DNA of 64,000 nucleotides from Closterium sp. NIES-65 (taxonomy: Eukaryota > Streptophyta > Zygnematophyceae > Desmidiales > Closteriaceae), in NCBI GenBank assembly GCA_948144175.1, contig CANXME010000897.1:124001-188000 (forward strand), in the 5' to 3' direction. The translations under genes were made by a program, and so were the position numbers. Positions 1 through 11,200 of the stretch are shown piece by piece (position 1 is the stretch's first letter; every line of letters starts with the position of its first letter). The notes under the pieces are model-generated. The model did no database searches. It saw only the letters and a list, made by a program, of their open reading frames with translations, and was not told the DNA's origin.

Positions 1-434
1 GCGGGGCCGCCGAGAGGAGGCGGCGGGGCTGCCGAGAGGAGGCGGCGGGGCCGCTTAAAGGAGGCGGCAGGGCCGCTGAAAGGGCGGCGACGAGGCCGCT
101 GCAAGGGTAGTGGCGGGGCCGCTGAAAGGAGACGGCGGGGCCGCTGAGAAGGGCGGCGACGGGCCGCTGAAGAGGGTGACGACAGAGCCGCAGGAAGGGC
201 AGCGGCAGGGCCGTGCAAGGGCGGCGACGGGGCCGCTGGTGAAAGGGCGGCGAGGGGGGGGGGGGGCGCAGGGGGAGAGCGGCGACGGGCCGCGAAGGGC
301 GGCGGATCGGGGCCGCAAGGGCCGCTAGGGGGCCGTGAGGGCGGCTAGGGCGGCGCGACGCGACCGTTAGGGCGGCGCGACGCGACCGCTAGGGCAGCGC
401 GACGAGGCCGCGAGGGGCCGCTAAGGGCGACGCG
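1..434 (-). repeat. GC-rich leader array of a minus-strand Copia-like element
   Basis: Purine-rich, imperfect tandem repeats around the motif GGGGCCGCTGAAAGG and GGGCGGCGACG fill this stretch. Similar arrays lie just inside the primer-binding site of the full Copia element at 53100-53660 and of the element starting at 63609, so I read this as the untranslated 5' leader of a minus-strand element whose 5' LTR is at 3263-3390. The small open frames on both strands are by-products of the repeats. The element's body lies beyond the left edge of the window. Confidence 0.6.
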
Positions 435-645
435 TGTTAAAATAACTAGCGTGACTTAGGCTTAGGAGCCATGGAAGCTTAGGAGAGAGTTCGAGTTTTA
501 GGGTGTGAGATCAATGTCGAGAAAGTTGAAAGGAGAATGAGTGGTTTCACTAGCAAGAGTTGGGATACAAGTACAACACCCTAAATTGGGCTCTACTCAT
601 TACAGAGTACCCCACTGCAGGCTAGACAGCAAATACATTCCGACA
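435..645 (-). repeat. 3' LTR of element A
   Basis: This 211-bp direct repeat is the 3' LTR in the minus orientation. It is bounded by the TSD ACGCG on its outer side and by the polypurine tract CTATGGGGGTG (minus strand, 646-656) on its inner side. Confidence 0.88.
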
Positions 646-1214
646 CACCCCCATAGCCAAAGTGGGGAGTAATCAGCACAATGAGCAAGCATAGGGCAAG
701 AGTTCACAATAGGTAAGTAAGGCTAGAGCTAATCACAGAGGGCAAGTGAGGAGAAGGAGAGACTGTGGGGGAGAGAAGATGGGAGGCGACTGCTGATGCT
801 GCAGACACACAGACGAGCTGCTGGCTCAGTGGCTACCGGAACAGCGCTCCGGACTACTGGAGTAACTGGCCCCGCGGCTAAAAGTAGCGGCAGACGAGCA
901 ACGGACCCACGGGCGACTGGCGACTACCGGAGATTGTAGCCTCTGGACTGCTGCTGCTGCAGACGACAAGACTGCTGCCTCCACTCAACCTCCCCCAGCT
1001 GCCCAACACCCCTCTCACACACCCCCTACTCAAACCCTAGCCCTACACCCACAGCACCCCCTTAAACCCTAAACCCCAGACTCCCACACATCCACCCCCC
1101 TCAGCGATAGCTGCAGCAGTGGGAGACGAAGGAGGAGGAGGAGGAGGGGACGGCACGCACAATCGACACCCCCACAACTATCACCCCCACACCCACCCCC
1201 CCACGGCTGCACCG

Positions 1215-2475
1215 GGTCCAGGAGCGGCTGCTGCAAAGGCCAGGGGCGGCTGCTGCATCGGCGGTTGCTCCAGCGGCTGCTGCTGCTGGGGCGGCTCCTC
1301 CAGTGGCTGCTGCTGCTGGGGCTGCTACTCCAGGGGCTGCTGCTGGGGCGGCTGCTCCCGGGGCTGCTGCTGCTGGGGCGGCTCCAGGGGCTGCTGCTGC
1401 TGGGGTGGCTGCTCCAGGGGCTGCTGCTGCTGGGGCGGCTGCTCCAGTGGCTGCTGCTGCTGGGGCTGCTGCTCCAGGGGCTACTGCTGGGGCGGCTGCT
1501 CCCGGGGCTGCTGCTGCTGGGGCTGCTGCTGCTGCTCCAGGGGCTGCTGCTGCTGGGGTGGCTGCTGCAGTAGCAGCGGCTCCAGGGGCTGCTGCTGCTG
1601 GGGTGGCCGCTCCAGGGGCAGCTGCTGCTGGGGCGGCTGCTCCAATGGCTGCTGCTGCTGGGGCTGCTGCTCCAGGGGCTGCTGCTGGGGCGGCTGCTCC
1701 CGGGGCTGCTGCTGCTGGGGCGGCTCCAGGGGCTGCTGCTGCTGGGGCTGCTGCTCCAGGGGCTGCTGCTGGGGCGGCTGGTCCCGGGGCTGCTGCTGCT
1801 AGGGCTGCTGCTGCTGCTCCAGGGGCTGCTGCTGCTGGGGCGGCTGCTGCAGTAGCGGCTGCTCCAGGGGCTGCTGCTGCTGGGGTGGCCGCTCCTGGGG
1901 CTGCTGCTGCTGGGGCTGCTGCTCCAGGGGCTGCTGTTGCTGGGGCGGCTGGTCCCGGGGCTGCTGCTGCTGGGGCTGCTGCTGGGGCGGCTGCTCCCAG
2001 GGCTGCTGCTGCTGGGGCGGCTCCAAGGGCTGCTGCTGCTGGGGTGGCTTCTCCAGGGGCTGCTGCTGCTGGGGCGGCTGCTCCAGTGGCTGCTGCTGCT
2101 GCTGGGGCTGCTGCTCCAGGGGCTGCTGCTGGTGCGGCTGCTCCCGGGGCTGCTGCTGCTGGGGCTGCTGCTGCTGCTGCTGGGGCTGCTGCTGCTGCTC
2201 CAGGGGCTGCTGCTGCTGGGGTGGCTGCTGCAGTAGCGGCGGCTCCAGCGGCTGCTGCTGCTGGGGTGGCCGCTCCAGGGGCAGCTGCTGCTGGGGCGGC
2301 TGCTCTAGTGGCTGCTGTTCCTGGGGCTGCTGCTCCAGGGGCTGCTGCTGGGGCGGTTGCTCCCGGGGCTGCTGCAGCTGGGGCGGCTCCAAGGGCTGCT
2401 GCTGCTGGGGCTGCTGCTCCAGGGGCTGCTGCTGCAGCGGCGGCTGCTCCAAGGGCGGCTGCTGCAGCGGAAAGT
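1215..2475. repeat. GCTGCTGCTGGGG minisatellite inside element A
   Basis: About 1.25 kb of imperfect tandem repeats built from GCTGCTGCTGGGGCGGCTGC and GCTCCAGGGGCT units. Repeat lengths are mostly multiples of three, so long frames stay open on both strands: Ala/Pro/Gly-rich on one minus frame (ORF 1101-2858), Gln/Pro-rich on another, and Gly/Ala-rich on plus. I see no domain in any of them. The related element at 20581-22112 has the flanking interior sequence but lacks this array, so it is a variable expansion and not a conserved gene. Confidence 0.8.
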
Positions 2476-2892
2476 AGGAGGGAGGGGAGGGGAAGGGCGC
2501 GGCCCCCATTGTGCCCTGAAGGGCGACGTGCTAGGGAGCCGCGCAGGTCCACGAAAGTGCCTCGACGGGCGACGAGAGGGGACCGCGCGCAGGCCCCTAA
2601 GGCGCCGCGACGAGGCAACGGGAGGGGCCGGCTCGCGGGCCCCGAAAGTGCCGCGACGAGGCGACGGGAGGGACCTGCGTGCGGGCCCCCAAAACGCCGC
2701 GACGAGGCGACGGTCGGGGCCAGTGCGCGGGCCCCCAAGACGCCGCGACGAGGTAGGAACCCGCCGCGCGCCTCGGGGCGCACGGCGGGCAGAAAACCGC
2801 CGTGCGCCATACGCCGCGCGCCCGAGGCGCGCGGCAAGACGATAGGCAGCGGAAGCAAGAAGGCAGCAGGAAGGCAGCTGCTCTGAATACCA

Positions 2893-3103
2893 TGTTAAAA
2901 TAACTAGCGTGACTTAGGCTTAGGAGCCATGGAAGCTTAGGAGAGAGTTCGAGTTTTAGGGTGTGAGATCAATGTCGAGAAAGTTGAAAGGAGAATGAGT
3001 GGTTTCACTAGCAAGAGTTGGGATACAAGTACAACACCCTAAATTGGGTTGTACTCATTACAGAGTACCCCACTGCAGGCTAGACAGCAAATACATTCTG
3101 ACA
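2893..3103 (-). repeat. 5' LTR of element A
   Basis: Right-hand copy of the 211-bp repeat. In the minus orientation it is the 5' LTR, with the tRNA-iMet-like primer site directly inside it (2880-2892) and the TSD ACGCG (3104-3108) outside it. Confidence 0.88.
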
Positions 3104-3262
3104 ACGCGACGAGGCCGTGAGGGGCCTAGCGAGGGCGCGACGGTAAGGAAAGCACACGAGGCGCGACTCGGGCCTAAGCGGTGCGCGCTCCGGGCAGGAA
3201 AAAAAAAAATCGTAGTGGTGGGCCCTAGGAATCGTTCCCGTTAGGGAACCTGCTCGATACCA

Positions 3263-3390
3263 TGAGAAGAAACGAGAAATGAATGCACTGTGAAAGAGTT
3301 GGGTACAAGTTCTAACCCTAATTGGGTTGTACCCCATATAGGCTACCCCACTACAGCCTACACAAAAGCATAAGCTATAATGTTCTGACA
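3263..3390 (-). repeat. 5' LTR of a second minus-strand Copia-like element (element B)
   Basis: This 128-bp sequence begins TGAGAAGAAA and ends TGTTCTGACA. It is the reverse complement, with changes, of the 132-bp LTR at 63609-63740. The primer site lies beside it (3252-3262, complement TGGTATCGAGC), which makes it a 5' LTR in minus orientation. The interior runs left to the window edge and is interrupted by element A. Its other LTR and target duplication are outside the window. Confidence 0.75.
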
Positions 3391-3925
3391 GAGACGTTTC
3401 ATTTCTTGTCTCTTGTCGAAGAATGGCATAGAAGATTGATAGGCGAAAAATATTTGGCGGTCCAGCTGCCTTGTACTTTCTCGTCTCATGTCGTGTGTCT
3501 GTGTTGCTTTCCAGGTTCCAGCTTCGATGATGACTTGTGCTAAGCCTGGGCATTATAGCTTCCTTAGAGCAACTAAATGTCTTGAGCTTAAAACCAGTTT
3601 AAGAACCTGAAAACAGATCTTCACAAGAGGAAGTCACGACGAACCAATGTTCTCTGTTTGAAGATAAAGTGGTGTCGAAATCAAGCCCTTGATGAGTAGA
3701 CCCAAAATATGTATTCAGATCTTGAAGCTGATCAAGGTTAGCTTGACATTACACGAGTTGAAGTTATCGTAGGAGCCATGGCGGAGAGCTTGTCTGAGCT
3801 GATGGATCGGAAAACTGCAGTCGTAGAACAACCTCGCATGATCATCATGATTTATCGTGTCAGTGTAGTAGCGGAAGAAATGGTTGTGCGAAGAGAAAAT
3901 ATATGTGTTTCTAAAATGCTCAGCT

Positions 3926-4325
3926 CGTGTCCGTATGGTTGACATGTCAAGTGAGAGCGCGTCAACCCGAAGCGCATTCAAATTAGAGTGTCAAGCACTG
4001 TAGTGGAAGTGTCAAGTCGAAGCGCAGGTACGAACATCAGCGAAACAATTTCATTGGTTTGAGAATTTGTCATGGCTAGATCTGCTAGGCAACGAACAAT
4101 TCAAAAGACATATTGTGTGCTGATTGGGCAGCATCTGGTCGTGAGATAGGTACCTGCGACAATCTTCTCTCGTTTGTAGGTTTGTCTGTGCCAATTTCAA
4201 AAGTGTCTGACGATTTGTATTGGCTGGCAACCTGCAATTTCTTGACACTCTGCCAACATTGTTGGCAGAGTGTCAAAATGCCAAGTTGACACTGCCCACT
4301 TTGACATGTCATCCCTACGGACACG
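3926..4325. mobile_element. Candidate MITE-like element with 24-bp terminal inverted repeats
   Basis: Positions 3926-3949 and the reverse complement of 4302-4325 match at 22 of 24 bases (core CGTGTCCGTA...TGACATGTCA). They bound a 400-bp AT-rich segment with no open frame of note. I could not see a clean target-site duplication, so the mobile-element reading is tentative. An unrelated inverted repeat is the alternative. Confidence 0.35.
4242..4276. repeat. Perfect 15-bp hairpin
   Basis: TTGACACTCTGCCAA, then the 5-base spacer CATTG, then its exact reverse complement. It lies inside the candidate MITE (3926-4325). No poly-T or gene context suggests a terminator. Confidence 0.7.
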
Positions 4326-5273
4326 ACCTCACTCTCAAACTACAAACTGTTAAAAAGTTTTGCACACTCAACCTGAATGGGGACTCTTTTTGATATAGGT
4401 TTGGTAGCATGGTTACATGAGCTTGTGCTGTACCGTTAGGGTTGTAAATGAAAATTTTACACGCCCTGATTAGTCATCGCCAACATGGCGCCAAGATGGC
4501 GAATGCCAGCATGGCGCTCCTCGCAACATGGATAACAGGCGAATAGAAACAGTCTATTTCAACGTCCACCAACGACTCTCCAAAGCAAGGAGCGAATTGC
4601 CGAATGAAGAACGACACAATGAACGTCACAGCCACAAATTTCTGACGGCCACGTGCCACGGGAAGAACATAATAACTCTCCTGGATAAGCCTCCGTTCCG
4701 AGAATGATGCGCACGTGGCGGTCCGCGTCTGGTTCTTGCTTGCGTTCCAGCTTCAAAAGCGTTCACAGTGCGTAGCAAAAGCGTACAGGTCGCCCATTCC
4801 GACACGAGAAACTGGAACAAGGGTACAGCCTCAACGCTGGGTCGTGTAATTTTGTTTTCTCATGAAGATCTCGTGAATAGGCCTTCGAAAGTTCCATTGG
4901 GATTCCCTTTTCTGAACGACGGGAATCTCCCAGCCCGCACAGCCTCCTAGCAGCCGCACCACACATCTAGAACAGATTCCCTAGAGCTTGGGAGAAATTC
5001 CTGTCAACTCTCTTGCTCACTCCAGTCTCTAGTGCATGTATTTTCTACGTCCAGCGAGCTCCACCTTACCTGCACCTGGCACATCCACTCACACATAGTA
5101 GTCAGCGCGCTTCTTACATTAGAAAATAGTTTGTCCTTCACCTTTCCTTCCGGCGTCTTTTTACGGTATGTATAAAGTGTAAACTATCTCTTTCCGTGAG
5201 CATCACGTAAGCAGATAAAGTGTAAACTATCTCTAAGCTACCACCTATCATAACTCGTTATTATTTCCAGGGC

Positions 5274-8200
5274 ATGTTAAGAAACATCGCGAAGTCCCTC
5301 CCAAGTCGCTTCCTGCTCCCGCACTCCCTATCCACGCCTAGCTGCTGCTTCGCCGATACATTAAGCATCGGCGCGCTAACTTTCCGCAACGAATCAGCTC
5401 TACCATTCGGCACTCGAAATTCGTGGCTTTGCTCATTTCTCGCGTGCGCTTCGCCATCGGCGTTGGCATCGGCGTCGGGTTCAGCTTCGCCGTTGCTTTT
5501 GTCTTATCGCCATTTGCCTTGTGCTAACCTCGTGGCACCAACGGTCTCCTACATGGCCTCCCCTTCTGCTCCATACCATCGACCTCTCCTGAGAATTCTC
5601 ACTCAACCACCACCATCAGTCGCTCCCTTATCGTCCTGCCGTAACGCGGTCCGTACCCTCCCGTCTCCTGTTTCCGCTCAGAGACAATTTCGTTCCCGTG
5701 CTGTTTCCGGACCGCTAGTCGCCTTCCCGCGCTTTTCCTCCTGGGGGAACCACCCTAGATTCCATTCTCGGAAGGCGCACATGCGCTTGTCAGTAGGGAC
5801 GTCTTTAATTCCAATCACCGTCGCCATGTCCGCTTCTTCAGCCTCCTCAGCGGCGTCGAACAGCAACAGCAGCCCCAGCAGCGGGGGTGGAGCGAACAGA
5901 GCGAACAGAGGGATTGGAGGAAGCGGAGGAAACGGAGGAGCTGCATCTTCAGAGTTGCACAGGCAGAGGTTAGGGCCAGCGGGATTTAGATTAAGCTCCG
6001 CTCCCTCTCCGTCTTCTCCTACTTCCTCCGCCACCTCCGCTTCTTCCTCCTCCTCATCCTCTTCTTCCTCCTCTTCCTCCTCCTTCCCATCCTCGCCAGC
6101 GGCACCTGCGGCAGCTGCGTCTGGCTCGTCCTCTCCGTCCTCTCCACTTATTTCTTCTTCTTCCTCCTCGTCTGCTTCCTCTTCTTCCGTTGACGGTATG
6201 ACGAGCAACCCTTCGTCGTTCCTTAGCGCGTTCCGGTCACGCGGGGAGGAGGAGCAGGCGGCTACGAGAGCGGCCATGGTTAGGGAGGCTGGGAGGCAGA
6301 TGAGCGGTGAGAGCGACGGCAGCAGCAGCAGCAGCAGCAGCGGTAGCGACGACGAGTGCAAAGCGACCGGCGAAGACAGCGGAAGCAGCTTCGACGGGCC
6401 GGCGACAGCTGCGACGGCCTCCGCGACGACTGCGACGTCTGCGACGGCGACCGCGACGGCGACGGAGGTCGCAGAGAGGCTCCACGTGTCGTCGAACGAG
6501 GATCTAATGAAGCGTTGGAAGCATCTACCGACCCCCATAGGCCCGGAGCCCACGGCAGGGGCGGAGAAAGACGACGCGACGCACCAGTGGACGAGTGCCG
6601 TGTGGGCTAGCGCGATCGACCCGCGGCGGCATATATTCTGCAATAGGTCCTTAAATATGAAGAGTATTGAAGCGGTGGGGTTCGATATGGACTACACGCT
6701 GGCTCAGTACCGGCCGGACACGTTCGAGTCGCTGGCGTACAGGGAGACGGTTAAGAAGCTTGTGTACAGCCTTAAGTACCCTGATGAGGTGAGATTTCAG
6801 CGCGAGGTGAGGCGACTTTAGAGTCCACCCCTTCCGTCGTGAGTGCTACTAGGTAGTACGTACCATGTACTGCATGTTTCGTTCAGCAAGGTGGGTGTTT
6901 TGTTTCAGCGAGCAACTCTCTTGACTCTCTTGGCCCAACAGCTAGCAAATGAGAGGGAAGGGAGTTGCTAGCGTTTATGCACATGAACGTAAAAAGCCAG
7001 AGACTTTCAAGATTTCAGCCATTTTTTATGCCACAGATCTGATTTTGAAAACCATTTCATATTTCTCTTTTTACACCTTAACTTTCACCATCCCATGATC
7101 TTGCGTCATGTGATGTGCGTGCATGTGCATGAATGTGCGTGTTGGGGTGCAGCTGCTGCTGTGGAATTTTGACTGGCGTTACATGGTGCGAGGACTCGTG
7201 CTGGACAAGAAGCGAGGCAACATTCTCAAGGTACTGTTTTGCATATTTTCTCTAATCTCTGCTGCTCTGGTCCCTTTGCTGCTTCTATCTCTCTTTCCCT
7301 CATTCTTCCACTCCTTTTCCCCCCTCCCCACTCCTCTTTCCGTACCTCTCTCTTTCTCTTGATGTGCTTTTCCCTCTGCATCGTTTCTCTGTCTTCCTTC
7401 AAGCGCGAGTTGAAAAAATGACAGCTGAAATTGGTGATGTTGGAAAACGAAAACACGCACACACACACAAGTCCTTATTGAACCTATTCTTGCCATTTCC
7501 CCCAGTTACCCTGTTTCCCCATTTCGCCCTTTCCCCTTCCCCCCATTCCCCTATCTCCCCCCCCGTTCCCCATTCCCCCCATTCTCCATATTCCCCCATT
7601 CCCCCATCCCCCCCTTCCACCTCTCTTCTTTCTCTCTTCCTCCTACCCGTCACCCATTCCTCTCACACCAACAGTTCTCCTCTCCCCCCCTCCTCCCAGT
7701 CCTCCCACTCCCCTCATTCCCTCCATTCTCCTCCTCATTTCGCCCATCCTCCTCAACTCCCCTCTTCCCTCACAGTCAATGCTACACCCCTCACAGCTAA
7801 TCTCGAACCCCTCATAGTGTCAATCCACTTTCTAACCACTCTCAAGTGTCTTCTCCTTGTCATCCACTCTTTCATCCACTCTTTCATCCACTCTTTCATC
7901 CACCCCTCTCCCCCCCCCCCCGCCGCACCAGATGGACCGGCACAAGTATGTGAAGGTGGCGTATCACGGCTTCCAAGCTCTCTCCCGGGAGGAGCGGCGC
8001 GCCACATACACAGACACGCCGCTGCGCGAGTCCTTTGACGAGCCCGACTTTGCTCTCATCGACACGCTCTTCTCGCTCGCAGAGGCGTACATGTTTGCCC
8101 AGCTTGTGGAGTTCAAAGACGCTTTTCCTGACCGGATTCCGTCCACCAGGTGAGGAGGGCAGAGGGGAACAAGGGACAAGGAACCTGACTCTGTGCTCTC

Positions 8201-11200
8201 ATAGATGTGCTCTTCTCGCTCGCAGTGGCGTACATGTTTGCGCAGCTTGTGGAGTTCAAGGACGCTTTTCTTGACCGGATTCCGTCCACCAGGTGAGGGC
8301 GAGGGGAACAAGGAACTAGAAAACCTGCTTTGTGTGCTCATCAACAAGGGGTCAGGGTCAGGGTCAGGGTCAGGGTCAGGGGTCAGGGTCAGGGGTCAGT
8401 GGTTAGTGGTCAGGGAACAGGTGCTAGGGATGATGAGCTTGCACGCACGATGCCTGCACGACGGGTAAGTGAAAGGGAAGAATGGTTGGGCTGGGAGCGG
8501 TGGTTGGGGGGGGGGGGTGCTGGGAGCAACGGTGGGGTGTGGAAAGGGTGCTGTGTGGGGAGTTCTGCTCATCAACACGCTGTCCTCTCTTGCAGAAGCG
8601 TACGTTTTTGTAGGGCTAGTGGAGTTGCAGAATGTGGGGGTTTCCGACCTGATTCTATCCTCCCTCTTCTTCCCCTCATCCCATTCCCGCCCGGCAGCTA
8701 TGCGGCCATGTACCGGGACCTGCGGGCAGCAGTGGACCTGTGCCACAGAGACGAGTCTGTAGTCGCCCCCCAAAACGTCCCTCCGCTTCCCCCTCCCCCC
8801 CACACCCCTTCCCCCACGCTTCCCCCCCCCCTCCCCCCCCCCCCGCCCCCAACTCTCCATGCCAGCTATGCTGCTATGTACCGGGACGTGCGGGCAGCAG
8901 TGGACCTGTGTCACAGAGACGGCACGCTCAAGAACGCAGTTGCCAATGACCCCGCCAGGTGAGTCTTGTGGGGACACAGGTGTACCTTGTAAGACGTAAG
9001 GTAACCAAGAACCAGGGCGAGGCGGATCAGAGAGAACAGGTGAGGGACGTGCGGGCAGCAGTGGACCTGTGTCACAGAGACGGGACGCTCAAGAACGCAG
9101 TTGCCAATGACCCCGCCAGGTGAGCCGAGCCGAGCGCGTAAGGCGCAAGGCGCCAAGCATGAGGCGCGTAAGGAGCGAAGCGCAGAGCTGCAGGCGTAGG
9201 TTGCAAGGTGCAAGGAGTGAAGTGAAAGGAGTGAAACGCAAGGCTCTAGGCGCAAGGTTGTCGGCACAACGGGGGCCAGGGGAAAAGGGGGGAGGGGGGG
9301 TTGAGTGGGTTTCGGTTCAAGGCCTTTGAAGACTCGTTGATTTATTCGTTTCCGTGTGGTCACCCTCGTGCATGGTCAAGGGACAACGACCTTGTCCCAC
9401 CTTGATTCAGATGCTACGACTGTTTAAGACGTTTCAAAATCCCCCTTCTCCCCTTTCTGACCCTGCTCCCCTTGCTCCCTTTGCCGTCCTTCCTCCTCCC
9501 ACGTGCACGACGGCAGGTACATCAAAAGGGACGATGAGCTACTGGGCATGCTGCAGATGCTGCGACTGCCAAGACATCAGTCAACTCCCCGTATTCTCCT
9601 GGTCTCACCTGCCCTCCCCTCCCCCTCACCTGCGCTGCCAGGTACATCACAAGGGACGACGAGCTCGTGGACATGCTGCAGATGCTGCGGGACTCGGGCC
9701 GAAAGACATTCCTCGTCACCAACAGGTGCCTCCCTGCCTCCCTGCCTCCTTCTACTGCTGCTTCCACCACCCGCTGCCAATTCTTCCTATCCACTGTTCC
9801 CCCTCCGTTTCTGCATCGCGCTACTTCTGCCACCATCCCGTTCTCGTGCCCTGCTCCGCCTCCCCTTCAGCTCTTCTCTTCTCCCCTTCTCCCGTTTCCC
9901 CCGCGGTGATAAACTACCTGGTAGCCTGAGACTTTTCTGAGAGCTCTTTAAGAGTACCAGGTGATAGTTATCTTTCCTAAAGTATCTATCTTTACGCCTG
10001 TTTCTTCGTGTATCCCGTCTCGCTCTCTCTCTTGCGCATCACAGTCTCTGGGACTACACGCGCGTGGTGATGATTTTCTGGTGGGCAACTGCAAGCCTCA
10101 AATAAAAACTCACATCGCTCCCCCCCCCCAACCCAATGTCCATTGCTACCGTCCCCTGTGCACCACCCCACACCCACACGCAGTCTCTGGGACTACACGC
10201 ACGTGGTGATGAACTACCTGGTGGGCAAATGCAAGACTCGTATCAACTCTCACTCCCCCCCACTATTCCCGTTGCTCCCATCCCACCCCACCTCACACCT
10301 GCATGGCAGTCTCTGGGACTACACGCACGTGGTGATGAACTACCTGGTGGGCTGTAGGACCAAACATTTTTTTTTGTTTAACCCTTCCTCTGTACGTCTG
10401 TTTCCTGCATCCCGTCTGTTCCTCTCACCCCTCCTCCCCGCACATGACAGCCTGTGGGACTACACGCACGTCGTGATGAACTGTAAGACTCACATCGTCG
10501 CTCACCCCTCCCCACTCCACCCCACCCGACTCCACACACCCGCATGGCAGTCTCTGGGACTACACGCACGTGGTGATGAACTACCTGGTGGGCAACTGTG
10601 GCACACGGCACGGCAAGCCTCGGGATTACTCCTGGCTCTCGCTCTTTGACCTTGTCATCACCGGCAGGTGTGTGAGTGGCTGGGTTCCAGGTGGGGGGCT
10701 GCTTTTGAGTCTCCTTTTAAGGGGACTGGGCTCATGGCACGGCAATCTCGGGATTACGCTTTGTTTTTGCTCTCATCATGGAAAGGGAGGGAGGGAGGGT
10801 GGGTGAGTTGGTGGATGGGTGGGTGGGTGGGTTGGTGGGTGGGTGGGTGGGTGGGTTGGTGGGTAGGTGGTCTTGCTCTTGTCTGTTTCCTCACGCACTC
10901 GTCTCACCCTCTCACCTCGCCCTCTCATTTCCATCGACATGTATGACGCACCTTTCTTTCGCCTCCCCCGCACAGTGCGAAGCCGGGGTTCTTCCTGAAC
11001 ACGCACCGGGCGCAGATATATGAGGTGGACATTCGCTCAGGCATGCTGTTCAACACTGATAACGGCAGTCCCATGGCCCAGGTGAGAGGGAGGAGAGGAA
11101 GGGGGGGAGGGCAAGCTGCATGACCCAGGTGCACCGCCAACGGCAGCCCGATGGCTCACAGATATACGAGGTGGACACATTTGCTGAGGCATGCTGTTCA

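Larger units (their letters stand above)
435..3103 (-). mobile_element. Non-autonomous LTR retrotransposon (element A)
   Basis: Two 211-bp direct repeats (435-645 and 2893-3103) differ at only a few positions and begin TGTTAAAA and end TTCNGACA. They are flanked by a 5-bp target duplication, ACGCG at 430-434 and 3104-3108. The minus orientation follows from a primer-binding site (complement of 2880-2892, TGGTATTCAGAGC) next to the right LTR and a polypurine tract (complement of 646-656) next to the left LTR. The 2.25-kb interior holds no gag, protease, reverse transcriptase or integrase, so the element must rely on proteins supplied in trans, probably by Copia elements with matching primer and polypurine sites. 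It sits inside the leader of another element (1-3390). Confidence 0.88.
3391..5273. other. Intergenic region upstream of the 5'-nucleotidase gene
   Basis: No convincing coding exon is present. A short open frame just right of the LTR (about 3391-3543, ending in a TAA) could be a remnant of an exon hit by element B, but I do not recognise it. Other contents are a candidate terminal-inverted-repeat element (3926-4325), a 15-bp perfect hairpin (4242-4276), and a direct repeat of AAAGTGTAAACTATCTCT near 5166-5233, shortly upstream of the gene start. The promoter of the downstream gene is presumably here, but no motif could be fixed. Confidence 0.5.

Noticed and set aside
1101-2858. 585-codon Ala/Pro/Gly-rich open frame (and opposite-strand 527-codon frame)
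   Set aside because: Both arise from a trinucleotide-like array inside a non-autonomous LTR element. A related element lacks the array, and no domain is visible.
5678-6643. 321-codon minus-strand acidic frame
   Set aside because: Antisense of the Ser-rich nucleotidase exon 1. The Glu/Asp runs are the complement of Ser codons.
8345-8402. GGGTCA repeats resembling telomere sequence
   Set aside because: The unit is GGTCAG, not a known plant or algal telomere repeat. It is short and lies within an intron.
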